From positions 8,756,566-8,820,565 of the forward strand of contig NC_079873.1 of the NCBI RefSeq assembly GCF_023065955.2: a stretch of 64,000 nt of DNA, written 5' to 3'. A program made the position numbers and the translations under genes. How positions within the stretch are numbered: position 1 is the stretch's first letter; each line of letters starts with the position of its first letter. The DNA is from Ursus arctos. Lineage: Eukaryota > Chordata > Mammalia > Carnivora > Ursidae. This document shows, piece by piece, positions 22,035 through 33,719 of this stretch. The notes under the pieces are model-generated. The model did not search any database. It was not told the DNA's origin and saw only the letters and a program-made list of their open reading frames with translations.

Positions 22035-23118
22035 CCAAAAAAACCCAAAAACCAAAAGTTAGTTCTTTGAAAACATCAATAAAATAAATAAGCCTCTAGC
22101 TAGGCTAACTAAGGAAAAGAGAGAGAAGACGTAAGTTACCAGTGTCAAAATTGAAAGAGGGCACGTCACTACAGATCCCATGGACATTAAAAGAATAAAT
22201 AAAAAATATTATGAAAATCTCTGTGCTTACAGATATGAAATGTACCAATTCCTTGAAGGACATAATCTGCCAAATCTCACACAAGATGAAATAATCTGAA
22301 TAAGCTTATAACTGTTTTTTTTTAATATTTATTTATTTATTTGAGAGAGAGAGCATGAGTGCACATGCTCAAGTGGGGGAGGGGCAGAGGGAGAGGGAGA
22401 GAGAAAATCTCAAGCTGACTCTGTACTGAGCATGGAGCCAGACATGGGGCTTGATCTCACGACCTTGAGATCATGACCTGAGCTGAAATCAAGGGTCGGA
22501 CGCTTAACCAGCTGAGCCACACTGGTGCCCCTGAATAGGCCTATAACTATTAAAGACAGTGAATCAATAATTAATAACCTTCCTAAATAGGAAGCACCAG
22601 GTCCAGATGAATGGTGAGTTCTACTACCAAATATTTAAGGAAGAAATGATACCAATTCTCTACAATCTCTTTCAGAAGACTGAAGCAGAGGGAATACTTC
22701 CTAACTGTTTCTGAGGCCAACATTACCCTAATATAAAAACCAGATCAAAAAAAACCTCCAAAACCCCACAAAAACAAACAGAAAACTAGACAAAGGCATT
22801 ATAAGAAATCTGTAGACCAATAACTCTCATGACCATAGATGCAAAAATCCTCACCAAAATATCAGCAAATTGAATCTAACAATGAATTATACACCGTGAC
22901 CAAGTGGGATTTATCCCAGGTAAGCAAGGGTGCTCCAGTGTTTCAGAATCAACGTAAGCAATCACATCAATAGGCTAAAAAAGGAAAATCAGATGATTGT
23001 TTTGATAGATTCAGAAAAAACATTCAACACAAACCAACACCCATTTATATGGGAACTCTCGGTATCTTCCGTTCAACTTTGTTGTGAACTGAAAACTACT
23101 CTAAAAACTAAAGGCTAT
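22035..23118 (+). mobile_element. L1 ORF2 remnant with internal deletion
   Basis: Conceptual translation in shifting frames follows the L1 ORF2 endonuclease-to-reverse-transcriptase region. Visible landmarks are AGCCTCTAGCTAGGCTAACT, CCAGGTCCAGATGAATGGTG and AAGTGGGATTTATCCC. Frameshifts and stops make it non-functional. At about 23080 the RT region passes straight to CTGAAAACTACTCTAAAAAC, which looks like L1 3' UTR, so most of the 3' half is deleted. A minus-strand SINE interrupts it at 22315-22531. Confidence 0.85.
22315..22531 (-). mobile_element. Long CAN SINE inside L1 remnant
   Basis: Poly-T with GAGAGAGAGAGCATGAGTGC and a head ending CACACTGGTGCCCC. The TSD is TGAATAAGCTTATAACTG on the left and TGAATAGGCCTATAACTA on the right. 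It postdates the L1. Confidence 0.94.
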
Positions 23119-23120
23119 TG

Positions 23121-23286
23121 GCGTGCCTGGGTGGCTCAGTGCAATTGAGCCTCGCATCTCAGTGGGGAGTCCGCTTGAAGAGTCTCTCCCTCTGCCCCAC
23201 CCGTGAGTCAGGTGCATTTGGGCTGCGCTTGCTCTCTCTTTTTCTCTCTCTCTCAAATAAGTAAGTGTTAAAAAATAAATAAATAA
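23121..23286 (+). mobile_element. Long CAN SINE with deleted tRNA half
   Basis: GCGTGCCTGGGTGGCTCAGT jumps to GAGCCTCGCATCTCAGTGGG, so the A-to-B box interval is lost. The body keeps GGGGAGTCCGCTTG and CTCTCTCTCTCAAATAAGTA. It sits at the 3' end of the L1 remnant. Confidence 0.85.
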
Positions 23287-23339
23287 AGCCATGCCTTATT
23301 TAAAAAGTAAAAAAAAATAAAAATAAAGTTTATTTAAAA

Positions 23340-23937
23340 AAATCAATTAAACCAAAATTGTGTATGAATCACCTCTTTCCTTATTAGAGAGCTTTCCCGT
23401 CAAGGCATTCGTCGTCTTTGGGTTTGGTTTGAATGAGCTGTCTCTTCTCTGCCGGTTGAATCAACTTTATCACATTTTGAAACACAACCAAAATTTCTGG
23501 GCACATTCTTCAAATTGGGGCTCAGAGCCCTGTGGTGGCACTGCTGTGACTGGCCTCCATGCCACTGGATGGCATGTGACCTGGACATCCGTGATGATTT
23601 CGGTACGTTGCCTTCCGTAGTGGTGTAGAGGAGAGGGAGTAGTCTTAAGTACCAACAGGCACCTGGAAGCTTCGCCCGTGGCTAGCTGTAAATGTAGGTG
23701 GCTGTTGAGTGCGGAGTGTGGGCGAAGATGGCAGCTGCACTAGACACTAGAGCAGGGTCTGAGAGGGTGGGAGGAAGGATACTGTGAATTTTGCATGATC
23801 GCTTCTCCTTCACTTGTCACTCAAGTGTGACAGACAGTGATCTGCCTTGTCATCTGTTTCCCCTCCCTCTAAAGACGATTTGGGTACATCTGTAGTAGGT
23901 GTTTCCAAGTTGAACTAGGTGTGTGCCAAATGTTGAA
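23340..23937. other. Single-copy stretch
   Basis: Overlapping frames of 60-86 codons occur on both strands. None resembles a known protein. Confidence 0.4.
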
Positions 23938-24118
23938 CAGTGATTTCCGAACTTTAGTGTCCATCTGAATCACCTGGAGGACTTCTTGTAATTGGATCCT
24001 GGGCCCATTCCCAGAGCATCTGATTCATTAGGTCTGGGGTTAGGCCTGAGAATTGCATTTTTAACAAGTTTCCACACGATGCTGATGCTGCTGGTCTAGG
24101 GACTACACCTTAAGAACT
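23938..24118 (+). mobile_element. MER5A hAT fossil, near complete
   Basis: CAGTGATTTCCGAACTTTAG, then CATCTGAATCACCTGGAGG, TTAGGTCTGGGG, GATGCTGATGCTGCTGGTCT and CCTTAAGAACTT. This is the best-preserved MER5A-like copy in the window, with both terminal regions present. Confidence 0.88.
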
Positions 24119-24128
24119 TCTTCTCTAT

Positions 24129-24251
24129 GGGGCACATGGCTGGCTGAGTCGGAGGAGCGTGTGCCTCTTGATCTCGGGGTTGTGGGTTCAAGCCCTATGT
24201 TGGGTGTAGAGAGTATTTTAAAAGAATAAAATCTTAAAAAAAAAAAAAAAA
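24129..24251 (+). mobile_element. Short CAN SINE
   Basis: GGGGCACATGGCTGGCTGAG, then GGGTTCAAGCCCTATGTTGG and AATAAAATCTT plus A(17). It landed at the end of the MER5A copy; flanks AACTTCTTCTCT and AACTTCTGTTCT form the TSD. Confidence 0.94.
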
Positions 24252-24681
24252 CTTCTGTTCTAGAAGAAGGTTCATCTTCTTCTGAGGAAGAGCTCAGTTG
24301 AAGGTGTTAAGACACCATAAAGTAGCATACATGTTTATCTTTTTATTAATGGATAAATAGCTCAGAACATCTTGTCTTGAAAGAAAATATAATGAGTATT
24401 CCAGATTTTAAAAAATAGAGTGTGCATCTTCCTTTTAAGGCATTGGCAAAAATGGTACAGAATGAGAACAAAGAGCCAGTAGAAGGTGGAGAGCAACGTC
24501 AAATATGACAAATGGGAACTCTTGGTGCCTGGTCCCAAACCAGTTCTTAATGTTTTTCACCCGTTTGTTTGTCTCAGGATTGCTAGATGGTTTTCTCAGT
24601 TGTGCTATGGATTCTATGCAATGCATGGACTCTATGCAACACATAATAAGCTTCTAGAATAAATCTATTGACTTGAAACTT
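24252..24681. other. Single-copy stretch
   Basis: No repeat recognised; longest frame 69 codons on the minus strand. Confidence 0.4.
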
Positions 24682-24692
24682 TGTCATTTTCT

Positions 24693-24808
24693 TTCTCTTT
24701 TTTTAAGATTTTATTTTTAAGTCATCTCTACACCCACTGTGGGGCTCGAACCCACAACCCCGAGATCAAGAGGCGCACGCTCCACCGACTGAGCCAGCCA
24801 GGCGCCCC
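24693..24808 (-). mobile_element. Short CAN SINE
   Basis: TTTTTTTAAGATTTTATTTT, then CCCACTGTGGGGCTCGAACC and CCAGCCAGGCGCCCC. The TSD TGTCATTTTCT is identical at 24682-24692 and 24809-24819. Confidence 0.95.
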
Positions 24809-24819
24809 TGTCATTTTCT

Positions 24820-25592
24820 GAATATGGCTTGATGACCTCCTTGAATTGTTGGTAACTAATTCCTTTTTTTCCCTGCAGAATATTCTCAAACATTTCCTTT
24901 AATGTAAAAAATATCTAGGTGCTGTACATTCATTATTGCAACGGACATCCTGCCTTTAGGGCCCCAGACCAGTGTGAAATAGCAGGTGAAAGAGTAGTTG
25001 CCAGGGGATTTATGCTAATTGGATAATTTGAAAAGTGTTTGTGTCTTTGTTAAAAGTCTGACAAATAGAGGCAGAAGAGATCTATATCTTTTTTTCCTGG
25101 GTGTTGAGCTGCTGGTTTTCCCACTTCCGATCCTTGTCTCATACAAGGGCAGTAGGGCCTGCGTCGTCTTCCTAGCTATCGTATTTCTGCAATACCACCC
25201 GTTTCTTCAGAGAACAACGAGGTCTGACACCGCTTATGCTGATGAACAAGCCTCTGGTGCGGATTAAGATAACACAGTTGAAGTGCTTGCCTTGGCTGCC
25301 TCGGAAGTGTGGATTCATGATTAGGGGCTCTTAAATATGACCTAATTAGCTTTAGGATATGGGTTAAAATTAACTTATGTACCCATATACATATCACTGT
25401 TTTGTTCCAGTTATAAAAGAAAGCTAGAAGAGGTGAGGCCTAAAGTTGTACAGGTGAACCACAGAGAGACTTAAAACAATTTGGGGAGGGCTGCCCCAGT
25501 ATCAAGCGTACATGTTATAGGTGTTGGAGGTAAAGAAAGAAGTCTGGGGACTATTAGTGTTTACTGAAGTATCATTATATAAAATGTGGATT
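24820..25592. other. Single-copy stretch
   Basis: An 82-codon frame at 25019-25267 has hydrophobic stretches but no recognised homologue. No repeat seen. Confidence 0.4.
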
Positions 25593-26045
25593 TTTTTTAA
25601 TGATTTTTTATTATATTATGTTAGTCACCATACAGTACATCCCCGGTTTCTGATGTAAGGCTCGATGATTCATTAGTTGTGTATAACACCCAGTGCACCA
25701 TGCAATACGTGCCCTCCTTACTACCCATCACCGGTCTATCCCATTCCCCCACCCCCTCCCCTCTGAGGCCCTCAGTTTGTTTCTCAGAGTCCATAGTCTC
25801 TCATGTTTCATTCCCCCTTCTGATTACCCCCCCTTTCTTTATCCCTTTCTTCTCCTACCGATCTTCCTGGTTCTTATGTTCCATAGATGAGAGAAATCAT
25901 ATGATAGTTGTCTTTCTCTGCTTGACTTAGTTCACTTAGCATTATCTCCTCCAGTGCCGTCCATGTTGCAGCAAATGTTGAGAACTCGTTCTTTCTGATA
26001 GCTGAGTAATATTCCATTGTATATATGGACCACAATTTGGATGTT
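25593..26045 (-). mobile_element. Carnivore L1 3' end, 5'-truncated
   Basis: Reads from the poly-A side inward: poly-T, TTTTTATTATATTATGTTAG, CACCATACAGTACATC, then CACCCAGTGCACCATGC and TTCCATTGTATATATGG. This is the 3' UTR and terminal ORF2 region of a modern carnivore L1. Low divergence from the remembered consensus suggests a fairly recent copy of about 450 bp. Confidence 0.88.
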
Positions 26046-26096
26046 TTGTGTATGATTTAGGTTAGTACTTAAGAAAATGTTATAAAAGCGATCTTT

Positions 26097-26282
26097 TTTT
26101 TAAAAAGATTTTATTTGTTGGAGAGAGAGAGAGAGAGAGAGAATGGGAGGGAGAGGGAGAGAGAATCCAAAGCAGACTGTGCACTGAGCACAGAGCCTGA
26201 CATAGGGCTTGATCCCACGACCACGAAACCATGACCTGAGCTGAAACCAAGAGTTGGAGGCTCAACTGACTGAGCACCCTGA
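26097..26282 (-). mobile_element. Long CAN SINE, 5' end trimmed
   Basis: Poly-T, then TTATTTGTTGGAGAGAGAG and GACTGAGCACCCTGAG; the final CAGGCGCCCC is missing. Flanks AAAGCGATCTT and AGAAGTGATCTT suggest the TSD. Confidence 0.92.
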
Positions 26283-26301
26283 GAAGTGATCTTAGTGTTT
26301 T

Positions 26302-26413
26302 TAATTTTTATTTTTAATTAAGTAAATGCTACCCCCAACATGGGGCTCAAACTCACGACCCCGAGTTCAAGAGTCAGTCACATACTCTACTGACTGAGCC
26401 AGCCAGGTGCCCC
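26302..26413 (-). mobile_element. Short CAN SINE
   Basis: AAGTAAATGCTACCCCCAAC, then CTCAAACTCACGACCCCGAG and CCAGCCAGGTGCCCC. The TSD TTAGTGTTTT is present on both sides. Confidence 0.94.
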
Positions 26414-26427
26414 AATTTTAGTGTTTT

Positions 26428-27090
26428 AAAATTCTATCTTGAAGACCCAGGATTTTAAATTCTCTAAGGAAAAAAAAAAAGCTAACAAGAGCAAAGCCAT
26501 GCTGAAAAAGCCGGATGGATCTTTTTCAGAGGGAATACTGTTTCTTTTTACACTTTCCCATTCTGAGCACAGCACTAGGATAGTGCTGATAGCCAGCCCT
26601 GTGTATAATCCGTGAAAACAATGACAACATGAAATGAAGTTCCCAATGCTGGCTTTCCCCTTTATCTGAGATCATTTAATTTGCCAAATAACTTGAATGA
26701 AATACTGAGGCCGAAAGGTTAATAGAAGTCATGTTGCCTTTGGCTTAATTCTGTCCTTTCTCTTTATGCCATTTGATGGGCAGGTCCACCTTTTAAATTC
26801 AATGTCATGACTACATGTATGTGTCTGTGTGTCTATATACATATGTATGTGTTTGTGAGATACTGTGTAGATTTTCTGGTTTTTAAAAAACACTGACTAT
26901 ACAGGCAGGTGAGTCAAAATTAAAAATGAACTTGGAGAAGTGATTTGTTTATTTCACCTGATTTTAAATTTTATTTTATCTCAAACTCTCAAACTCACTC
27001 TCAAATTCACTGGTTGTCCAAAAGGGCACTAATGTATAAACACCAATCCAAATAGTAGACTATTGGGACAGTGGGATTGTTTTGGGGTCC
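26428..27090. other. Single-copy stretch
   Basis: A TG/TA-rich patch lies at about 26815-26860. No frame or repeat of note. Confidence 0.4.
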
Positions 27091-27107
27091 AAAAGACCCC
27101 CTGCATG

Positions 27108-27232
27108 GGGGCACCCGGCTGGCTCAGTCAGTAGAGCATACAACACTTGATCTCGGGGTGGTGAGTTGAAGCCCCACTCTGGGCGTGGAGCCTACTTAAA
27201 AAAAAAAAAAAAAAAGGAAGAAGAAGGAGGGC
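27108..27232 (+). mobile_element. Short CAN SINE
   Basis: GGGGCACCCGGCTGGCTCAG, then GAGTTGAAGCCCCACTCTGG, A(18) and a GGAAGAAG-rich end. The 17-base TSD is AAAAGACCCCCTGCATG on the left and AAAAGACCACCTGCATG on the right. Confidence 0.96.
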
Positions 27233-27339
27233 AAAAGACCACCTGCATGTTTGGTAGTTTTCTAGAAGGACTCCTGGGGACTCAGCGTAGAGTTGTGTGT
27301 ATGGTTTTATTCTTTCATTCATTTATTTATTAATTGATT

Positions 27340-27770
27340 AATTACTGCTCCACAGCAAGGATGCACATTGGAACCAGGGAGGGGAAAAGGCACAGGCAGA
27401 GTCTGGAAAAATCCATGCACGAGCTTCTTGTACTGTCCCTGAATGAGACCACACAGAGTGCTCTCTCCCCTCACAGGACAATGCTCCAGTCCTGTATGGT
27501 GTTTCTGCCTAGGAAAGGCCGTCTGAGACTCAGTGCCTAGGGGTTTTACTGGTGTTCGGTCATGCCATCACAACGACCGGCCACTATTACTGAAATTTGG
27601 GATTCTCCCAAGGAAAGCAGGTGTTTCAAGCCCCAGGTGGGCAAAACAACCTGCTAGCATAGGGAACTTTTCTGAAACTGAGATCCCAGAAGCCAGCCAG
27701 GGGCCAACCCTGCGAGCTGACCTGCTCTGAGATAACAAACATTGCAAGCTGACCAGGTTAACCCTTTCCT
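27340..27770 (-). mobile_element. Possible ancient LTR
   Basis: Phrases such as GACTCAGTGCCTAGGGGTTT and TACTGGTGTTCGGTCATGCC resemble an old ERV LTR in antisense. Boundaries and family are unknown, and it could instead be single-copy sequence. Confidence 0.3.
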
Positions 27771-28556
27771 GCAGAGGTGTATACTTCTAAAAAACGCTGT
27801 TATATGATCTTTTGTGTAACAGTCTATAAATGTATGCTTGTTTGAATAGACGTATCAGACCGTCAGCATCTTGAGGGCAAATGTCACGGCCTATTTATCA
27901 TGTTTCACTGGCACCCAGCTTGACAGATAGACCTGCAGAGAAAGCTAAAGATTGTTTCTGGAAACATTCTGGAAATGTTCTGGAAACATGAATGAATTCA
28001 TCAATGGAAAGTGGGGTTTTAGTCCTGTGTGTAAATTAAAAGTTGGATATTTGTTAGATTATAATTTAACTGTGGGTATCATTTGTAGACAACGAGATTC
28101 TTATTTTCTGAACAGAATTCTGGCAGTCTGGCCCCAGTAATCTGAATATGACCTCATTTCTAGATTCTCCAAGCTAACTGCTAAACACTTAGCGTGTTGC
28201 ATATTTTCCAGCTTCCGAGCAGGTTGTGTAGCGCTGGTCACAAGCATCACGGAGGGCGAGGACGGAGGTGGTGCTTCTGCGGGTCACAGGGCTGCCTGCT
28301 TTGGCCTGGGCCCTGTGTCACCATCACATTCATCCTCTGGTTTTAGACGGAGCAAAGGCTCATCACAGGACGAGTTTCCATTTAGGGCACAATGTCACAG
28401 TAATCACATCAGAGATGAGAAAAGGAAATAGGAGAAGAGGATGTGGCCGTTTACCCGCCGCGTCTGGGCCAGTGGATGCTCTGGACTGCTTGCAGGAGAC
28501 TGAATCAGATTTAGTATAGATTTCTCATCCAGAACCTTTGTTGTTGCAAAAAAGAA
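27771..28556. other. Single-copy stretch
   Basis: An 83-codon plus-strand frame at 28268-28519 lies in a locally GC-richer patch. It has no recognised domain. Confidence 0.4.
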
Positions 28557-28558
28557 GC

Positions 28559-28611
28559 TGTGTGTGTGTGTGTCTGTGTGCGTACGTGTGCGTGCGTGCA
28601 TGTGTGCACAC
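28559..28611 (+). repeat. (TG)n with CG-containing variants
   Basis: TGTG units interrupted by TGCGTACGTGTGCGTGCGTG, an imperfect alternating purine-pyrimidine tract. Confidence 0.9.
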
Positions 28612-28756
28612 ATATATATTAAAAGGAGCATGGAAGTGTGTGTGGCCACTTAAGGATGGAGTACAAATTGTTTATGAAACAGAGCCTCTGAATAGAAAAT
28701 AAGCAGACATTTGAATCTGTGTTTCTTTCTTTCCCTTTTTAAATTTAACTATCTAG

Positions 28757-28942
28757 GGACACCTGGGTGGCTCAGTTGGTTAAGCATCTGCCTTTGGCTC
28801 AGGTTATGATCCCAGGGTCCTGGGATCGAGCCCTGCATCAGGCTCCTTGCTCAGCGGGGAGTCGTCTTCTCCCTCTCCCTCTGTCCCTCCCCTCCACTTG
28901 TGCCCACTCTCTAAAATAAATAAATAAAATCTTTAAAAAGAT
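28757..28942 (+). mobile_element. Long CAN SINE
   Basis: GGACACCTGGGTGGCTCAG to AAATAAATAAAATCTTTAAA. The 16-base TSD is AAATTTAACTATCTAG on the left and AAATTTAACGATCTAG on the right. Confidence 0.96.
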
Positions 28943-29228
28943 AAATTTAACGATCTAGAATGTAAAGAGAAACACATTTAAAATTGAATTGAATTGTTAC
29001 GAAAGTTAGGAGCCTCATTAACTTTCTATGAACTGTCTTTACAATATGTAAGAAACACTATTTTCGAGCCCTGTCACAGAATGGAATATTCTAAAAGGTA
29101 AACTGAGACACATTAAAAATCGGTTCAAATTGGGTAGTACCAAACTGGAAGTGATTAGGAAGATTCCTTGACAGAAGCCAGGGAAAATAATTATATAGAG
29201 AAGGTGTGGAAGCAAAGAAAGGAAACTG

Positions 29229-29444
29229 TTATTATTATTATTATTATTATTATTTAAAGATTTTATTTATTCATTTGACAGAGATGGAGACAGCCAGTGA
29301 GAGAGGGAACACAAGCAGGGGGAGTGGGAGAGGAAGAAGCAGGCTCCCAGCGGAGGAGCCTGATGTGGGGCTCGATCCCAGAGCCCCGGGATCACGCCCT
29401 GAGCCGAAGGCAGACGCTTAACGACTGAGCCACCCAGGCGCCCC
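29229..29444 (-). mobile_element. Long CAN SINE with (TTA)n at its tail
   Basis: About nine TTA units (29229-29254) precede AAAGATTTTATTTATTCATT and the young body CCAGTGAGAGAGGGAACAC. The head ends GCCACCCAGGCGCCCC, and TATTATTATT follows on the right. The insertion was probably into a pre-existing TTA run. Confidence 0.95.
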
Positions 29445-30628
29445 TATTATTATTTTTTTAACAAAGGAAATTATTGATTGGCTATTGCTTCAAGCCTAGT
29501 TGGCTGTGATCGGTTGTCCTTAGATATCGATTTCATAATGTAGAAGCTGAGAGTTTGGTTTGTTGACATAGGCCACCAGAGCACTAGAGCCATCTCAGTT
29601 TAATAGCCTCCTTGTTTCATTAATTTAACGTTAGTTTATCACGTATTACAATTTAACAAAAGTTAGCATGTATGTCTCACATGTATCACCTCTTTTCAAA
29701 TACATATATTTATGTATTTCTTAAATTAAAGATTACTCTTGGGGTTTTCTCTGAATGTAAGGAGCATATCTGTAGTCCTTTGCTTAAACGGGTCTTGGAA
29801 AGCAGCAAAATGACCATGCGTGGACTCTGGGTGTCCAGGGGTAACCCCAAGAGAGCTTAGTCATGATGCTTTAAGCCGTCATTTCCTTATCCATGAAATG
29901 GGGTTGTATAGGCCAAATAAAGCAGAGATTCATTTACCAACTGCAAAATGTTAATATAACGTTAGAGATTACTGCCGTTGGCATAGCACTAGCAATTAGA
30001 CATTTGACACCCCTAGAAATGTGTTCGCTCTCGGCTTCCGCTGGGTTTCCATTGATCACTTGCTGTAGAGAACCAGGGAAGCTGGGAGAAGGTGGAAGAG
30101 AGAAGCAGGCACAGGAGTTGAGTGCAAACTGAAGCGAGTCGCCAACGAAGGTAAGCTTGCTGATGGCGCTTCTGGGTTCTCAGAGACCCTGCTGCACCGT
30201 CTCACTGTAAATGTGATTTTCTTGTGTGTGGGTTGAGGGTGACTTAGCACCTAGAAAAGATTATTTGAGGGCAAGGTTTTGGACTAACTTGGTAAGCAGT
30301 ACATTCAAGTTACGTATTCAAAATCTGGTTTTCTCCTTTTAAAAAAAAATTTAAATCTAGCAAAATTTCATAGTCACTTTTAGGAAGTCTTACAATTAAA
30401 TTCCCTCATACCTTTAAAATGGCATTTCTGTATTTCTTTGACATTCCTTCAGGTGTCTAAGAAATCCTTCCAAGTATTTAAATTACTCCTAATAAAGCTA
30501 ATGTTTTAAACTTACAGATACAAGTGTTTGCTTCTCTTAAATGTTCCAGCCCCATTTACAGACTGTCTTTTAGCGTATAAATCCAAATCTAAACGAGTTA
30601 CTCAAGGACACGTTTTATTTTACTTTTA
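29445..30628. other. Single-copy stretch
   Basis: A MIR-like phrase (CATTTCCTTATCCATGAAAT) sits near 29880. No gene-like frame above 79 codons. Confidence 0.4.
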
Positions 30629-30739
30629 AGGTTTATTTATTTATTTATTGAAGTTGTCTCTACACCCAACGTGAGGCTCGAACTCACAAGCCCGGGGTCA
30701 AGAGTCACACGCTCTTCCGACAGAGCCAGCCAGGCACCC
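30629..30739 (-). mobile_element. Short CAN SINE
   Basis: TTTATTTATTTATTTATTG, then CTACACCCAACGTGAGGCTC and CCAGCCAGGCACCCC. The TSD is weak (CACGTTTTATTTTA and CACATTTTAAATTA). Confidence 0.92.
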
Positions 30740-30943
30740 CTCGAGTCCACATTTTAAATTAGAATTCCAAGACCAGATTAGCTAATCTTTTTGCCAATTC
30801 TCTTAAATAATAATTATAATGTTAAATATATACAGATCAACTCAAAGCTTAATTCAAAGATATGGGATTTATTCCATCATTTCTACACTTCAATCTTGAC
30901 CTTTCTGGGGTTAAAAGACATCCAATAAGGAAAAAAATTATTC

Positions 30944-31146
30944 AGGGGCGCCTGGGTGGCTCAGTCGTTAAGCGTCTGCCTTCGGCTCAGGGCGTTATCC
31001 CAGGGTCCTGGGATCGAGCCCCGCATCGGGCTCCTCTGCTGGGAGCCTGCTTCTTCCTCTCCCTCTCCCTCTGCCTGTGTTCCCTCTCTCACTGGCTGGC
31101 TGTCTCTGTCAAATAAATAAATAAAATCTTAAAAAAAAAAAAAAAG
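30944..31146 (+). mobile_element. Long CAN SINE, young form
   Basis: GGGGCGCCTGGGTGGCTCAG, full CT-rich body with CTGGCTGGCTGTCTCTGTC, A(17). The TSD is GGAAAAAAATTATTC on the left and GGAAAACAATTATTC on the right. Confidence 0.97.
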
Positions 31147-31295
31147 GAAAACAATTATTCTCACCAGGCAAGCTGGGCTTCCCATCTCCGTTCACCCCGT
31201 TTTTCATTCAGCCATGGAGGCACAGGCCTGGTCTTTATTCATTCTCGTGCCACTGATGAGAAATACTGATCGCTGTTAATAACCCTAGTTCCTGA

Positions 31296-31436
31296 CCAGT
31301 GCTTCTCCATCTTTCATGTACACACGAATCACCTGGGCGTCTTATTAAACTGAAGCTTTTGATTCTGAAGGTCTGGGCGGGCCCGTGATTCTGCGTTCCT
31401 CACCAGCTCCCTGGTGATGCCTAACGGCCTGGTTCC
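31296..31436 (+). mobile_element. MER5A-class hAT fossil
   Basis: CCAGTGCTTCTCCATCTTTC, then CGAATCACCTGGGCG, TGATTCTGAAGGTCTGGGCG and CCTGGTGATGCC follow MER5A order. The 3' terminus is degraded. Confidence 0.78.
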
Positions 31437-32319
31437 AGGGGCAGTTTCCATGCTTCTTCCGGCTCTGTACAGAGGACTTCCTCCCCCACGGAGATACCTA
31501 ACTGCCCTCCCAGTGTGATTGGTTTTCCATTTCTTTGACTCTCTTAAGACATTCAAATGTCGTCCCCATTAGACTCTGCAGACTTCTCCGGGCTTTGTGT
31601 CACTGTTGGCATAAAATTAAAAAAACCTTGAAGATGAAAATTACTCTGACTCAGAGGGGAAAAAAAAGTGATTGTTTTGAAATAAATGCATAGAAATAAT
31701 TCACTAGGAAAAAACAGATTAGAAAGAATGGGGATAAGGTGAACTCTCGAGTTGTAGAAATATAAAGTAAGGCTTTTTTTGAAGTTGGTTCTTGTATCTA
31801 AGTAATTTTTTAGATTGTTCTTAGATACCTTGTGCTGATTGAAGATCTTCCTACAGATGCAGGGTTTGGGGGATTTGTTTTAACACAATGACTGTGCCTC
31901 CTCTCCCCTCCCCACTGAGTCCTTATTTGATTGTCAGGCAATGCAGCTGCTGGGCGACTTTTCTGTCTGTTATATGAGAAGCAAGCCATCTCACAGAGCC
32001 AGCTTTTTATTTAACTAATGCCAGGCCCAATTTCTCACTAACATTTCTTTACTCAATAAGTTAGGCAATTTAAATTTTCGGGAGGCGCACGCGCGTGTGT
32101 GCCTGCGTGAACACCTGTGGTGGTGAGAGCGACTTCAGTTCCCATCATAGATCACAGCTCTGTGGTCTTATAGAGGCCTGGGTAACAGAGCTCTGGCGCC
32201 CGCCTGGCCTTGTGGGCAGTTAAGTTTGCTAGTCTACTAGAAATAGGTCCTCACGGGGTGTTCATAGGAGTGTATTTGTGTACAGCTTGCCCACGCTAGG
32301 TGTTTGTGTTTAAATTTGC
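31437..32319. other. Single-copy stretch
   Basis: Contains a CG-containing GT-rich patch (GCACGCGCGTGTGTGCC, about 32085-32105). No repeat or gene recognised. Confidence 0.4.
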
Positions 32320-32610
32320 AGGTATTTTCACCCAGCAATTCCAATTCTAGAAATCTGCCCAAAGCATTTACTGGGCAGGTGTGCAATTTTGTTCAAGGAT
32401 GCTCAGTGTGGTATTGTTCACCATAGCAAAATAATAGAAACTACCTAAATAACCATCAGTATGGAACACTCACGTGGTTGGAATAATATGCATTCATTAC
32501 AAATCCATATTATCATCATGGAAAAGAGCTATGATGCATTGTTGAAAGAATAAAGCAGGCTACAATGAAGTTATTACAGTGAGATATTATTGCCAAAAAA
32601 ATAAATAATG
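32320..32610 (+). mobile_element. Ancient L1 (L1M) 3' fragment
   Basis: CACCCAGCAATTCCAATTCT, then AATAATAGAAACTACCTAAA and ACCATCAGTATGGAACACTC parallel the old-L1 motif (CAGCAATTCCACTCCTAGG, AAATGTCCATCA). No coding capacity remains. Confidence 0.75.
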
Positions 32611-33719
32611 TGTGTATTAAATTTCCAAAACAAAGTAAAATGACTCTTATGCAGATATAAAATGAACACATGCTAAACATTTTATTCAACTCATTATGAG
32701 TGAGGGAATCAATAAGGTGTTAGAACAGTTCAAAGGAGAATTCAAAGAATCCAAAGAACAAACGTGTTTATGGATCAGGAATAGTGAGGTGAATTTGCTA
32801 AGGATTGCAAAACTGGCCTCTTCAACAGGGGGAAAGGGAGTCGGTTGCACCTGCGCCTTACAGACCTCATTTGCTTGTCTGTAGCAAAGTATTATTTTCC
32901 ATTGCTTCCAGACTTGCAAAATAGTTCAAACAAAAGGTACAGAGCCACCGTACGATCAGAATCAGCTTAGAAAGGTGTTCTAAAGTTTGGTGCCTAAACA
33001 ATGCATCATTTTTTCTTAGAAGACAGCTTTTCCCATATGTTAAAGTCTGAAATGAGATCAGAAACATTTTAAGTTGTCATCTATGGATGGTAAGATTTTG
33101 TGTTATTACTTTTGTATTTATGTATTTCAGTGGTTCTGTAGTTTCACAGTATTTCTAAAAGAGCATGTGATATTTTTTATGATCAGAAAAAATGAACCCC
33201 TACTTCCATATTGCACAACAGCCAGAAACCCCCTTCTGTTGTTTCTGCTAAATCCTTCAACAGCAACAACAAAAGCAATGAATTCGCTACAGACGTGCTG
33301 CCTGTAGTGTCCTGTGATTAAGATAATAGCATGAGAGTAGGCACAGAAAATGTAGGGTGGTCCACAGTCCCCTTGCTAACCTGCTATTTCTGCTGGGTCC
33401 TCCCTTCGAGTGCTTTGTGCGTTCGGTCCTAGAATATTCCCGCTTGCAAGAGATGGTGGTGCAACCAAGGTGCGTTGGCATGTCAGAGGTGCTTTGAGCT
33501 CTAACGCTCAGTGAACGAAGTGCCAAGAAGCTAACATTTTCTGTTGAGTCAGGAAGAACCCTGTTTGCTAATGAGCATCTTCGGGGTGGGAGAAGGGAGA
33601 AGGACAGTGGCTCCGCGTGGTGTGGCAGAGGGGAAGCTGCCTCCCGTAACCGTGTGATGACATTTATTAATGAAGAGATGATTCTTAGTTCAGGCAACCT
33701 CCTTCGGGTTAATGTGCTT
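32611..33719. other. Single-copy stretch in the SINE-free zone
   Basis: A minus-strand frame of 136 codons (33287-33697) and shorter ones exist. None has a recognisable domain or flanking splice structure. No repeat seen. Confidence 0.4.

Noticed and set aside
29206..29421. Recurring short frames with the motif GRGRSRLPAEEPDVGLDPR on the minus and plus strands
   Set aside because: These are translations of the CAN SINE body and head and recur wherever a SINE lies in that orientation.
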